Source: Candidatus Thioglobus sp. (GTDB taxonomy: Bacteria > Pseudomonadota > Gammaproteobacteria > Arenicellales > UBA868). From it: a DNA stretch of 32,807 nucleotides. Location: positions 1 to 32,807 of the forward strand of contig SHBR01000022.1 in the NCBI GenBank assembly GCA_004212795.1. The letters are read 5' to 3'. Shown in pieces: positions 23,025 to 31,508 of the stretch (position 1 is its first letter; each line of letters begins with the position of its first letter). The notes under the pieces are model-generated. The model saw only the letters and a list, made by a program, of their open reading frames with translations. It made no database searches and was not told the DNA's origin. Position numbers and translations under genes: made by a program.

Positions 23025-24518
23025 TTATTGTGCGTGCTTTTTAAAAAAAGCACTATAAATACTACTGAGAATTGTCAAAAAAGCGGCGGCGATTAGTACA
23101 GAGGCGATCGGACGATCCAGAAAACCTAGCCACTCAAAATGCAGCATCTGCATCGCCTGAGCAAAAGTTTGTTCACCAATTTTGCCCAAAATTAGTCCAA
23201 GCACGATCCCCGCGAGCGAATATCCTGATCGTCGCAGAAAAAATCCTGCAGCGCCTGCAATAAACATCACTAATACATCGATCACAAGGCCGCGAACGGC
23301 ATAAGCGCCTACCGTTGCGAGCAAAAGAATTAAAGGTGCAAGGAATTGAAAAGGAATACGCAGCAAATTGATAATGGTTTTGGTTTCAAGGTATCCAACA
23401 AGCAGAATCGATAAATTAGCAAAGAACATTGCCGCAAATACGACCCAAACCAAATCTGGGCTATTTAGAAAGACAAGCGGTCCGGGCTCCATATCATGCA
23501 TTTGAAACACGCCCACCATCATTGCGGTAAGCGCACCACCTGGAAGACCCAACGCCAGTAGTGGAATCATCGCTGCCCCGGTTGCAGCATTGTTTGCAGT
23601 CTCTGATGAGATCACACCCTCAAGCTTGCCTTTGCCGAATTGACTCTTATCCTTTGACCACCGGACAGCTTCGTTATATCCCATAAAGGCAGCGAGGGTA
23701 GCGCCGATCCCCGGCAACACGCCGCAGAAAAATCCAATGACAATCGAACGAATAACGGCGACTTTGTGGGCGAGCAGTTCTGCGAGACTCGGAAAATCAA
23801 CGCTAATTTTTGGCGCCTTAAAGGATCCCGTTGCCTTTTTTTCAGCTTGAATAAAGATCTCTGAAACCGCGAAAAATCCAAGAATTGTAGGAATAAAGTG
23901 AATGCCCGCGAGCAAATAGGGCATGTTGAAATCATAACGCTCAATCCCTCCAACGGGATCCATACCGACAACCGCAATCAGCAGTCCAACCAGAATAGAA
24001 AGCCAGCCTTTCCAAAGCGTCTTAGCACCCACGGTTGCGGCGACCGCGAGACCGAAAAACACCAATGCGAAGATCTCGGGCGGGCCAAACGCGGAAATTG
24101 CCCAATTTGCAATTGGCGCGGTGGCCAGCATCATTATCACTGCTGCAACAGTGCCACCAATAGCAGAACACATCACCGCGGCGCCAACGGCTCGGCCTGC
24201 CTCACCATTTTTGGTCATCGCATAGCCATCGAAGGCGGTTGGCGCGTTTTCGGGCGCCCCTGGGATATTAAACAAAATGGCGGTTATCGCTCCGCCATAA
24301 ACCCCGGTACAGTAAATAACAGAGAACAGCATAATGCCGTGCTCAGCGGATAAATGAGCGGTAAACGGTAACAAAATTGCGGCAAGCGTCAGCATGCTTA
24401 CGCCAGGAATAGCGCCAAAGAGCATGCCCCCAACCACACCGCCGAAGAAGATTAAAATCCCCATCGGATCACTAAACAACGTGATTGTGCCATTGATAAA
24501 ATTTGCGTAAGCGTCCAT
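23025..24518 (-). CDS. tctA: Tripartite tricarboxylate transporter, large permease TctA
   Basis: The 497-residue large membrane subunit has about 11-12 membrane segments. The family signature is strong: FGAIPGVSMLTLAAILLPF (about 36-54), TGVYGGAITAILFNIPGAPENAPTAFDGY (about 71-99) and a repeat-like FFCGVLPGIGATLAAFMGY (about 262-280) followed by GVISSETANNAATGAAMIPLLALGLPGG. It forms the Na+- or proton-driven channel that takes solute delivered by TctC. Transport substrates of this family include citrate and other di- and tricarboxylates, aromatic acids and short carboxylates. It starts 19 bases after tctB. The long C-terminal tail is hydrophobic and complete. Confidence 0.93.
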   Translation of the reverse strand: MDAYANFINGTITLFSDPMGILIFFGGVVGGMLFGAIPGVSMLTLAAILLPFTAHLSAEHGIMLFSVIYCTGVYGGAITAILFNIPGAPENAPTAFDGYAMTKNGEAGRAVGAAVMCSAIGGTVAAVIMMLATAPIANWAISAFGPPEIFALVFFGLAVAATVGAKTLWKGWLSILVGLLIAVVGMDPVGGIERYDFNMPYLLAGIHFIPTILGFFAVSEIFIQAEKKATGSFKAPKISVDFPSLAELLAHKVAVIRSIVIGFFCGVLPGIGATLAAFMGYNEAVRWSKDKSQFGKGKLEGVISSETANNAATGAAMIPLLALGLPGGALTAMMVGVFQMHDMEPGPLVFLNSPDLVWVVFAAMFFANLSILLVGYLETKTIINLLRIPFQFLAPLILLLATVGAYAVRGLVIDVLVMFIAGAAGFFLRRSGYSLAGIVLGLILGKIGEQTFAQAMQMLHFEWLGFLDRPIASVLIAAAFLTILSSIYSAFFKKHAQ

Positions 24519-24537
24519 GACTGTCCCGTGTCTCGCC

Positions 24538-25248
24538 TTACTGAAGCAGAATAATCAGCTGATTACTAAATTCATAAAAAGGGCTCAAATTTCCAGTTGG
24601 CAGTCCGACATAAAGCAGGCTGACAAACATCAATAGCAAGACCCCCATAATAAGCGCGATGGTTAAGGCAATCCATTGCAAACGTCTCTCTCCCATTAAT
24701 AGGGTCACGCCGATTATAAAAAGAGGCGCCATCGCATAAAAACCCATATCTTCGAGTAGCGCAGCAAAAAAGATTGGCAAAGCAAGAATTGCTCCAACGT
24801 GATTACCCCGCATCAAAACCAGATAGGCAACTAACAAAATTGGGGCAGTAATACCCTTAACAAGATGAACTCCTTGCTTATCAAGAGTCGTCGCTAACCC
24901 AACCAGGTCCGGCGCGCGCATATATAAAAATGGAATCGCTAATAGCAGGAACGTAGATGCGTACCATGATACCGAGGAGTGCCCCGCTTTCCGAGCAGCC
25001 TCTTGCGCGCCATCATCGGTTGCAGCGCCCAGTGAGCCTGTTGGACGATCACCGGCATAGTATTGAAATAAAAGCTGACCAAGTGCGGCAAGGGCCATTA
25101 ATAAAATAAGCGTGCGAGGCCACGCGGTAGCGCCAAATTTATAAATCTCGATACTGCGATCGAAATCAAATGATTCGATATAAAGAAACGACGAGAGCAA
25201 CAGCCAAAAAGCTGCCTCAAAAAAATGTACCGGGCGCAGTTTTCCCAT
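24538..25248 (-). CDS. tctB: Tripartite tricarboxylate transporter, small permease TctB
   Basis: This 236-residue small membrane subunit is longer than the 150-180 residues common in the family. The N-terminal segment (helix about 8-22, FDFDRSIEIYKFGATAWPR block at about 27-45, helix 2 about 46-64) matches TctB. A hydrophilic loop (about 65-92) rich in G, D and A follows, then three or four further helices to the C-terminus. It partners TctA in the membrane. The gene follows the tctC attenuator hairpin, so it should be expressed below tctC. The extra length comes mainly from the middle loop and an additional helix, and I see no frameshift. Confidence 0.85.
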   Translation of the reverse strand: MGKLRPVHFFEAAFWLLLSSFLYIESFDFDRSIEIYKFGATAWPRTLILLMALAALGQLLFQYYAGDRPTGSLGAATDDGAQEAARKAGHSSVSWYASTFLLLAIPFLYMRAPDLVGLATTLDKQGVHLVKGITAPILLVAYLVLMRGNHVGAILALPIFFAALLEDMGFYAMAPLFIIGVTLLMGERRLQWIALTIALIMGVLLLMFVSLLYVGLPTGNLSPFYEFSNQLIILLQ

Positions 25249-25289
25249 CTTTAATGGTCGCTTAAAAATTTTCTCACGTTATAGAAAAC

Positions 25290-25317
25290 GGCCGGATGCA
25301 GAAATCTGCACCCGGCC
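25290..25317 (-). terminator. GC-rich hairpin between tctC and tctB, probable attenuator or 3'-end stabiliser
   Basis: GGCCGG-A-TGCAGA-AA-TCTGCA-C-CCGGCC forms a 12-bp stem with one A-C mismatch and a 2-base gap in the repeat (effective loop of four or more bases). On the minus strand it is followed by GTTTTCTAT, a weak T-run, so partial termination is likely. Such an element after a binding-protein gene usually raises its level relative to the permease genes. Confidence 0.65.
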
Positions 25318-25349
25318 CACTCTCCAAAAACCTATTGTCAATCGTAGAT

Positions 25350-26378
25350 CTACTTAACTTCTAAGCCGAGCTCTTTATAGACCTGACGATATTGGGCGAT
25401 CGTCCCTGTAATCAGTTCCTTCGCGCCAGCTGTATCTCTGTAGCTTTCAATAAGATTCATGAACTTCTTCTCATTGAATGCTTGATAGCTCGGCTCACAG
25501 AAACCTTTTTGGAATGCCCATTGCAACCACTCCACGCGGTCTGCAGGGGCATCTTTATGAACATAAAAACCTCTAAAGCGAAGCAAGGGTTCAAAATCGA
25601 AGCCCGCGTCTTTCAAGCTTGGAACATCAGCAAAAACGCCCGGTCGAGAGTGCAGAAGCGTAAGGATTGGGCGAAAAGTTCCCGAATCTAGAAATTTTCG
25701 GACATCGCCTGGCTGCTCGAACAATGCATCAACCTGTCCACCTGCTAAGGCACCATACCTTGGCGCGCCTTTATCAAATGAGATCTGCTGAATTGTCATT
25801 CCGGTCGCATCAGTGAGGTACTTCATATTGATACGCTCCATCGACCCCTCTTTTGAAACGTTAGCAATTGTTGCTTTTCCATCCTGGGCTTTCACCCAGT
25901 TTACAAACGAATCCCAATCGGTGAAACGATCTTCATTGGTTCGGATATAGATCTGAGAAAAAGTAATCTGAGAGATTACCAGCGGAATCAGATCTTCTGC
26001 AGGATTCGGACGACCAGAATCAAGCGCGTGCGCGCTAGAAGCATCATCAATATGCTCCAAAACCGTGTATCCATCCGTTGGCATTGCCAAGTAAGCCGTC
26101 ATGCCCACTGTGCCGGAGCCGCCCGGCTTATGATCGCGATTGATCGACACTCCTGTTAATTCAGTTACGGCTTGAGCCATTGCCTGTGCAACCTGCCCGG
26201 ATCCACCGGCAGGTCCGTAGGGGACAATCATTGCAAGCGCCCGCTCTGGAAACCCGCCCGGTTTTGCCATGGTGCCCGGCAGTCCATCAGTTGCGCAAGC
26301 TGCGTAGGCACTGCTCGCGGAAAACATCGTGGCCGCCAACATTGAAGCTGTTGTCATCAGAAACTTATTACGTCTCAT
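25350..26378 (-). CDS. tctC: Tripartite tricarboxylate transporter solute-binding protein (TctC/Bug family)
   Basis: This 342-residue periplasmic binding protein has a signal peptide with cleavage expected after SSAYA (residue 26). The Bug-family pattern is present: ALAMIVPYGPAGGSGQVAQAMAQ (about 48-70) leading to NRDHKPGGSGTVGM (about 80-93), the carboxylate-binding loops of this fold, and a DALFEQPGDVRKFLDSG block near residue 210. It delivers a small carboxylate to TctAB. A GAGGAGG ribosome-binding site (26383-26389) lies 4 bases before the ATG, one of the strongest in the window. A sigma70-like promoter lies just upstream. It is the first gene of the tctCBA unit. Confidence 0.92.
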   Translation of the reverse strand: MRRNKFLMTTASMLAATMFSASSAYAACATDGLPGTMAKPGGFPERALAMIVPYGPAGGSGQVAQAMAQAVTELTGVSINRDHKPGGSGTVGMTAYLAMPTDGYTVLEHIDDASSAHALDSGRPNPAEDLIPLVISQITFSQIYIRTNEDRFTDWDSFVNWVKAQDGKATIANVSKEGSMERINMKYLTDATGMTIQQISFDKGAPRYGALAGGQVDALFEQPGDVRKFLDSGTFRPILTLLHSRPGVFADVPSLKDAGFDFEPLLRFRGFYVHKDAPADRVEWLQWAFQKGFCEPSYQAFNEKKFMNLIESYRDTAGAKELITGTIAQYRQVYKELGLEVK

Positions 26379-26427
26379 ATTTCCTCCTCTTCTTTAATTC
26401 AGACTTTTTTATTTGGATCAGAAAAAA

Positions 26428-26456
26428 ATAGTATCCCACCCCTCTATAGGTGTCAA
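26428..26456 (-). promoter_or_regulatory. Sigma70-like promoter of tctCBA
   Basis: On the minus strand TTGACA (26451-26456) is a perfect -35 box. A 17-base spacer leads to TACTAT (26428-26433), a 4/6 match to the -10 box. Initiation near 26421 would give a leader of about 43 bases before the tctC ATG. The element sits in the 92-base gap after the TauE-like gene, so tctCBA can be transcribed separately from the dehydrogenase-TauE unit upstream. Confidence 0.6.
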
Positions 26457-26470
26457 AGCATTCCATCTAT

Positions 26471-27226
26471 CTATCCCGAAAACGCCCGCCAGAGCATCGT
26501 AAATCCCGATATCAGTAATACGAGAAGAATAAGCCGCTGAAAGCGCTCGTCACTCATTCGCTTCCTGAGTTTTTCGCCAGCAATCAGACCTACCATGACC
26601 GGAACCACCGACACTGTGGACAAAAATGCCATTCTCTGGTCAAGGACGCCAAAAAGCACCAGCATTACCGCCCAAGGGACGACACAGGCAATATATAAAA
26701 AACTCATCGATGCAACGAACCGCTCTTTTCCAAGATTAGGAATAGATAGCAGATAAATGATAAGCATCGGACCAAATAAAGAGGAAAGGCCTCCGATAAG
26801 GCCACTCGCGGCTCCAAATATAAACCCTGCCGGCTTTTCAAGCGCCGGTGTCAAATGAAACTTAAATGAGGAGCCTTGAAAAAATGCCGCTGAAATTACA
26901 ATCGCCCCAACGACAATAAAAAGAGATTGATCGTCAATATCAGCAAGAATTGCAACACCAAAATAGGTGCCAATTAAGATGGTCAGAAAAGGCGGCCAAA
27001 AACGTGAAACCGCTGCCTTAATTTGTTTTGCTTTAAAAGCTTGCCAAACATTCGCAACAACCACAGGCACCGCCATCAGGACAACGGCCATCTGTGGTGG
27101 TAACACTAAAGCCATTAAGGGTACCGTAAGTAAAGGCGTCCCTACCCCCAACGCCCCTTTGATGAGTCCGCCAAAAAACAGGGCGATGCCGCACCAGCCG
27201 ACAATAAACCAGTCAGCAAGCGTCAT
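26471..27226 (-). CDS. TauE/SafE-family membrane permease
   Basis: This 251-residue protein has about eight membrane segments in two repeats and matches the TauE/SafE (formerly DUF81) family. Repeat hallmarks are FFGGLIKGALGVGTPLLTVPLMALVLPPQMAVVLMAVPVV near the N-terminus and FGAASGLIGGLSSLFGPMLIIYLL in the second half. Family members export or import sulfite, sulfonates or small organic anions. I start it at the ATG at 27226; the frame extends to 27361, but that extension overlaps the upstream dehydrogenase gene, is hydrophilic and has no family resemblance. It lies 28 bases after the fused dehydrogenase gene and is probably co-transcribed with it, so the cargo may be related to a 2-hydroxy acid or a product of its catabolism. 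Confidence 0.85.
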   Translation of the reverse strand: MTLADWFIVGWCGIALFFGGLIKGALGVGTPLLTVPLMALVLPPQMAVVLMAVPVVVANVWQAFKAKQIKAAVSRFWPPFLTILIGTYFGVAILADIDDQSLFIVVGAIVISAAFFQGSSFKFHLTPALEKPAGFIFGAASGLIGGLSSLFGPMLIIYLLSIPNLGKERFVASMSFLYIACVVPWAVMLVLFGVLDQRMAFLSTVSVVPVMVGLIAGEKLRKRMSDERFQRLILLVLLISGFTMLWRAFSG

Positions 27227-27254
27227 TCGAATACTCTTTTTATAAAAAACAAAG

Positions 27255-30155
27255 TCACTGAAGCGACCGTGCGAGAAATTGCACAACATGGCGCGGTGAT
27301 TTGCTAGTGACATCACTGATTTGATGTCGGCAGCTGAATCCATCAGCGAGAACCCAGTCATCCTGATCTACCGCTTCGAGTGCAGGCACAAGATCAAGTT
27401 GCGCCATCCCAAGCGAGGTGTCATACGTTTCCGATTGATATCCAAAGGCTCCGGCCATACCGCAACATCCAGAAGGTATCATTTTGGTAATTAGGTCGGG
27501 AACTCGTTGAAGCATTTGCTCGACGGCATCCATACTATTAAACGCTTTTTGATGGCAATGACCATGGACCCAAGCTACTCTTTCTTGCGTACGCTGAAAC
27601 TTAAGTCTTGAGAAGCCTTGCAATCCATCTCCCGCCAAAAATTCCTCAACCAGCATTGCACTTTCAGCCAAAACCGGTGCTGAATCATCGTCGATGAGGC
27701 TCAGAAATTCATCTTTGAAAGTGAAAAGGCATGAAGGTTCCAGCCCGAGAATTGGAATTTTCTTTTGCAGATAAGGCTTTAGGGCTTTTATCGTCCGATT
27801 TGCTTCTGCCCGAGCTTTATCAACCATGCCGGTCGAAAGATAGGTTCGCCCACAGCATAAAGGGCGAGCCTCACCGTCGACTGCAACAGGTTGATGCACT
27901 TTAAAGCCTGCAGCTGTTAGGACCTCAATGGCTGCGCTCAAGTTATCAGGCTCAAAATAACGATTAAAGGTATCGGAAAAAAGCACCACGTCGCCTAAAT
28001 CGCCGGACCCAACGCAGGCGTCTTGCTTCTGCCTTGAGGTTCTATGCCAAATCGGTAACGATCGTTTGGCACTTACGCCTAAGATTTTATCAGCGAAGGC
28101 TCTGGCCATTGGACTATTCCCGACAGCATTCGCTAAGGGAGAAAATCGACTTAGGACTGGTGCATACTTTGGCAGGCTTGATATTAAATGGTCTCGTAAC
28201 GAATGCTTATGGCTTTGGTGGTAGTGATGTAAGAATTCAACTTTCATCTTCGCCATGTCCACGCCAGTCGGACACTCCCGCTTACAGCCTTTACATCCAA
28301 CACAGAGTTTCATTGAGTCATAAAGTGCAGGATCTGTGAAACCGGATGCGCCAAGCTGACCGGAAATAGCAAGACGCAGGCTGTTCGCACGACCTCGCGT
28401 TAAATGTTTCTCTTCCCGCGTTACTCGATAAGACGGACACATAACAGCTGAATCAAATTTTCGGCAGGCTCCGTTGTTATTGCACATCTCAACCGCTCCG
28501 CCAAAACCACCCCACGCTGACCAGTCGAGGCCGTTTTCCAGGCGCTTTGTCTTGTAACCCGGTTTGTAGCGAAACAGACTTCGATCATCCATCTTTGAGG
28601 GTCTTACAATTTTCCCAGGATTAAAAAGGCTGCTTGGATCAAACAGATTTTTGACATCGGTAAAGGCGGTGATCATCTTTTCACCGAACATCGCCTCATG
28701 AAACTCCGAGCGGACCAGTCCATCTCCATGTTCGCCAGAATGCGATCCCTTATACTCACGCACCATCTCAAATGCTTCCTCGGCAATCGCTCGCATTTTA
28801 ATAACGTCGATATCCTGCTTTACATTCAAAACCGGTCGAACGTGTAAACAGCCTACAGATGCATGCGCATACCAGGTTCCAGAGGTCTCATATTTTGAAA
28901 AGATTTCGGTCAACCTTCTGGTGTATTCTGCTAGATCTTCAAGACGGACAGCGCAATCTTCGATGAAAGATACCGGCTTGCCATCGCCTTTCATCGACAT
29001 CATGATATTTAGGCCTGATTTACGCACCTCCCATATCTCTTTTTGAAATCCTGGGTTAATGGCTTCGGTGACGCTGCCCAAAAACCCAAGATCATTCATG
29101 AGTTCTTGCAATTGTTCCAAGCCTTTCAACTGAGCGTCAAGGTCATCGCCTGAGAACTCGACGAGCAATAAAGCGTCAGGCTGACCAACGACTATCTGAC
29201 CAATTACGTCCCGAAATATGGGTATGTCACGCGCCAACTCAATCATGGTGCGATCAACCAGTTCAACAGCGCTCGGACCTAATTTGACAATATGTTGAGC
29301 CGAATCCATCGCGGCGTAAAAAGTCGGAAAGTGACAGACCCCGAGCACTTTATGACTTGGAATATTAGATAAGTGAAGTTGAATGCGTTCGGAATAAGCA
29401 AGTGTGCCCTCAGAGCCGACGAGAAGATGAGCCAGATTGTTGGTTCCATTCGGCGACCGGACAAGAGCATCAATGTTATATCCACCGACCCGACGCTGCA
29501 CCTCCGGAAAGCGACGAGCTACCTCATCGGCATATTTATCGCCGATATCTAATAATTGCCGATTGAATCGATTGGATTCATTGCTACGAGACGACAAACC
29601 GAAGTGATGGCGACTTCCGTCAATGAAAATTGCCTCCAGCGCGCACACATTATCCCGCATGGTTCCATAACGAATCGAACGAGCACCGCAACTATTATTA
29701 CCGGTCATCCCGCCGATCGTTGCACGACTTCCCGTCGATACATCCACCGGAAACATAAGGCCCTCTTTTGCAAGCGCACGATTTAAATGATCGAGCACCA
29801 TCCCAGGCTCGACGATGGCCGTTTTATTCTCCCGATCAACTTCAATCAGTTGGCTCAGATAGGTGGTGTTATCAATAACCAGCGCTTCTGCGACCGTCTG
29901 ACCGCATTGAGAAGTTCCGGCCCCACGGGGCAAAACGGGCACTCCGGCTTCTTTCGCGATTTGTAATGCGCAAACAACATCCTGCCAACTTCGAGGAATA
30001 ACAACCCCGATGGGTTCGATTTGGTAAATCGAGGCATCCGTGGAATATCGCCCCCTCGAAAACGAATCGAAATAGACCTCTCCCTCAAGTCCTGACCGTA
30101 ACCGCTGCGCAAAGTCAGATTGACTAAACGCTTCAAATTCTGGATTTACTGCCAA
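27255..30155 (-). CDS. Fused FAD-binding and Fe-S 2-hydroxyacid dehydrogenase (GlcD-GlcF / D-2-hydroxyglutarate or D-lactate dehydrogenase type)
   Basis: This 966-residue fusion joins a GlcD-like flavoprotein to a GlcF-like iron-sulfur part, as in E. coli YdiJ. The FAD-binding domain (about 45-270) has VVIPRSWQDV, PRGAGTSQCGQ (77-86) and GNNSCGARSIRYGTMRDNV (152-170). The catalytic half carries GEHGDGLVRSEF (474-485) and the C-terminal FDPSSLFNPGKIV (505-517). The Fe-S part has C558, C564 and C573, then CVGCKGCKREC (C618, C621, C624, C628), plus CCG-domain motifs CCGRTYLS (767-774), HGHCHQKAF (864-872) and SGCCGMAG (895-902). It oxidises a D-2-hydroxy acid, passing electrons to the quinone pool; glycolate, D-lactate and D-2-hydroxyglutarate are all possible. 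Start is TTG at 30155, supported by AAGGA 7 bases upstream; no near ATG is in frame. Confidence 0.88.
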   Translation of the reverse strand: MAVNPEFEAFSQSDFAQRLRSGLEGEVYFDSFSRGRYSTDASIYQIEPIGVVIPRSWQDVVCALQIAKEAGVPVLPRGAGTSQCGQTVAEALVIDNTTYLSQLIEVDRENKTAIVEPGMVLDHLNRALAKEGLMFPVDVSTGSRATIGGMTGNNSCGARSIRYGTMRDNVCALEAIFIDGSRHHFGLSSRSNESNRFNRQLLDIGDKYADEVARRFPEVQRRVGGYNIDALVRSPNGTNNLAHLLVGSEGTLAYSERIQLHLSNIPSHKVLGVCHFPTFYAAMDSAQHIVKLGPSAVELVDRTMIELARDIPIFRDVIGQIVVGQPDALLLVEFSGDDLDAQLKGLEQLQELMNDLGFLGSVTEAINPGFQKEIWEVRKSGLNIMMSMKGDGKPVSFIEDCAVRLEDLAEYTRRLTEIFSKYETSGTWYAHASVGCLHVRPVLNVKQDIDVIKMRAIAEEAFEMVREYKGSHSGEHGDGLVRSEFHEAMFGEKMITAFTDVKNLFDPSSLFNPGKIVRPSKMDDRSLFRYKPGYKTKRLENGLDWSAWGGFGGAVEMCNNNGACRKFDSAVMCPSYRVTREEKHLTRGRANSLRLAISGQLGASGFTDPALYDSMKLCVGCKGCKRECPTGVDMAKMKVEFLHHYHQSHKHSLRDHLISSLPKYAPVLSRFSPLANAVGNSPMARAFADKILGVSAKRSLPIWHRTSRQKQDACVGSGDLGDVVLFSDTFNRYFEPDNLSAAIEVLTAAGFKVHQPVAVDGEARPLCCGRTYLSTGMVDKARAEANRTIKALKPYLQKKIPILGLEPSCLFTFKDEFLSLIDDDSAPVLAESAMLVEEFLAGDGLQGFSRLKFQRTQERVAWVHGHCHQKAFNSMDAVEQMLQRVPDLITKMIPSGCCGMAGAFGYQSETYDTSLGMAQLDLVPALEAVDQDDWVLADGFSCRHQISDVTSKSPRHVVQFLARSLQ

Positions 30156-30162
30156 GAGATTT

Positions 30163-30167
30163 TCCTT
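30163..30167 (-). promoter_or_regulatory. Ribosome-binding site (AAGGA) supporting a TTG start
   Basis: AAGGA lies 7 bases before the TTG at 30155 on the minus strand. No in-frame ATG occurs before the conserved FAD domain, so the TTG is the likely start of the fused dehydrogenase. Confidence 0.45.
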
Positions 30168-30228
30168 GATATACCTTAGTGATTTGTATTTTCTTTAGCT
30201 CTAGGAAGGATACAATTAACGCTTGATT

Positions 30229-31407
30229 ATGTTTACCCATCGCACGGCAATGAGCGGACGTCACTTTCTCCAAATCCCCGGACCGACAAATGTCCCAGAT
30301 TCGATTCTACGCGCAATTAATGCGCCAACGATTGACCATCGTGGGCCTGAATTTGCCGCGCTGACTCTCGATATTCTTGACAAACTTCCCCGGGTGTTCC
30401 AAACGCAGGGTCCCGTTATTATTTTTCCAGCCTCCGGAACAGGCGCATGGGAGGCCGCGCTTGTAAATTGCCTTTCTCCGGCGGATAAGATCCTGATGTG
30501 TGAAACAGGCCATTTTGCAAAGGGATGGGGCCGTCTTGCAAACAAAATTGAACTCAATGCAGAGATTATTCCCACTGACTGGCGACAGGGAGCTGATCCA
30601 AACGCAATCAAAGCCCGCCTGGAAAAAGATGACAATCATCTTATTAAAGCGGTCTGTGTTGTGCATAACGAAACATCAACCGGCGTGGTTTCAAATATCA
30701 AAGCAATCCGAGCAGCAATCAACCAAGCAAGCCATCCCGCACTGCTAATGGTGGATACTATCTCCTCTCTCGCCTCACTCGATTACCGTCATGACGAATG
30801 GGGTGTCGATGTCACCGTTGCCGGATCCCAAAAAGGCTTAATGCTGCCCCCGGGCCTGAGCTTCAATGCCGTTAGCGCTAGAGCACTTCAAGCATCAAAA
30901 CAATCAACTCTTCCTAACGCCTATTGGAACTGGGACGATATCCTGATGTCTAACAAAGAGGGGCAGTTTCCTTACACCCCTTCGACCAATCTACTCTATG
31001 GCCTGCAGACAGCGCTCGATATGCTCCTTGACGAAGGTCTGGAGAATGTGTTCTCGCGTCATCTGCGGTTGGCCGAAGCTGCTCGATGCGCGGTTCGAGC
31101 ATGGGGGCTTGAGATCCTTTGTCAAAACGCGGACCGATACAGCAATTCTCTGACGGCAGTTCTAGTTCCGGATGGCCATGACGCAGATCAACTTCGAAAG
31201 ATAATATTAGAAAACTTCAATATGTCTTTAGGGAATGGTCTTGGTCGATTGTCAGGCAAAGTGTTTCGAATCGGACACCTCGGTGATTTTAATGAACTAT
31301 CTCTCATCGGCACGCTAGGCGGAGTTGAAATGGGATTAAAACTTGCTCAAATTCCACACAAAAGTGGTGGCGCGCAAGCTGCGATAGATTTCTTGGCGGT
31401 CAATTAA
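30229..31407 (+). CDS. Class V aminotransferase, serine/alanine-glyoxylate transaminase type
   Basis: This 392-residue fold-type I PLP enzyme resembles serine-glyoxylate and alanine-glyoxylate aminotransferases, which make glycine from glyoxylate. It starts with the typical GRHFLQIPGPTNVP block (10-23), followed by TIDHRGPEFA (34-43), ASGTGAWEAA (68-77) and VVHNETSTGV (144-153). The pyridine-nitrogen aspartate is D176 in MVDTISSLAS, and the PLP lysine is K202 in GSQKGLMLPPG. I place the start at the ATG 30229. A TTG at 30223 adds two residues and lies closer to the GGAAGGA at 30204-30210; an ATG at 30250 is also possible. It diverges from the fused dehydrogenase across about 70 bases, which suggests shared regulation of glycolate/glyoxylate use. 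Confidence 0.88.
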   Translation: MFTHRTAMSGRHFLQIPGPTNVPDSILRAINAPTIDHRGPEFAALTLDILDKLPRVFQTQGPVIIFPASGTGAWEAALVNCLSPADKILMCETGHFAKGWGRLANKIELNAEIIPTDWRQGADPNAIKARLEKDDNHLIKAVCVVHNETSTGVVSNIKAIRAAINQASHPALLMVDTISSLASLDYRHDEWGVDVTVAGSQKGLMLPPGLSFNAVSARALQASKQSTLPNAYWNWDDILMSNKEGQFPYTPSTNLLYGLQTALDMLLDEGLENVFSRHLRLAEAARCAVRAWGLEILCQNADRYSNSLTAVLVPDGHDADQLRKIILENFNMSLGNGLGRLSGKVFRIGHLGDFNELSLIGTLGGVEMGLKLAQIPHKSGGAQAAIDFLAVN

Positions 31408-31508
31408 ACCACTTTGAGGGAGACCCAGGCGTTTACTTGGTAATCATGTTCTTTCGATATTCAAAATATTGTTGATTTAATGCAGCAGGTTTCTTTGTCC
31501 CATAATTT

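Noticed and set aside
26471-27226. TauE-like permease as a fluoride exporter linked to the dehalogenase
   Set aside because: It lacks resemblance to CrcB/Fluc or CLC-F proteins; TauE/SafE members carry sulfur or organic anions, so the link is not supported.
27227-27361. Longer reading frame extending the TauE-like gene into the dehydrogenase gene
   Set aside because: The extra residues are hydrophilic and overlap the 3' end of the upstream gene; the ATG at 27226 starts right at the first membrane segment.
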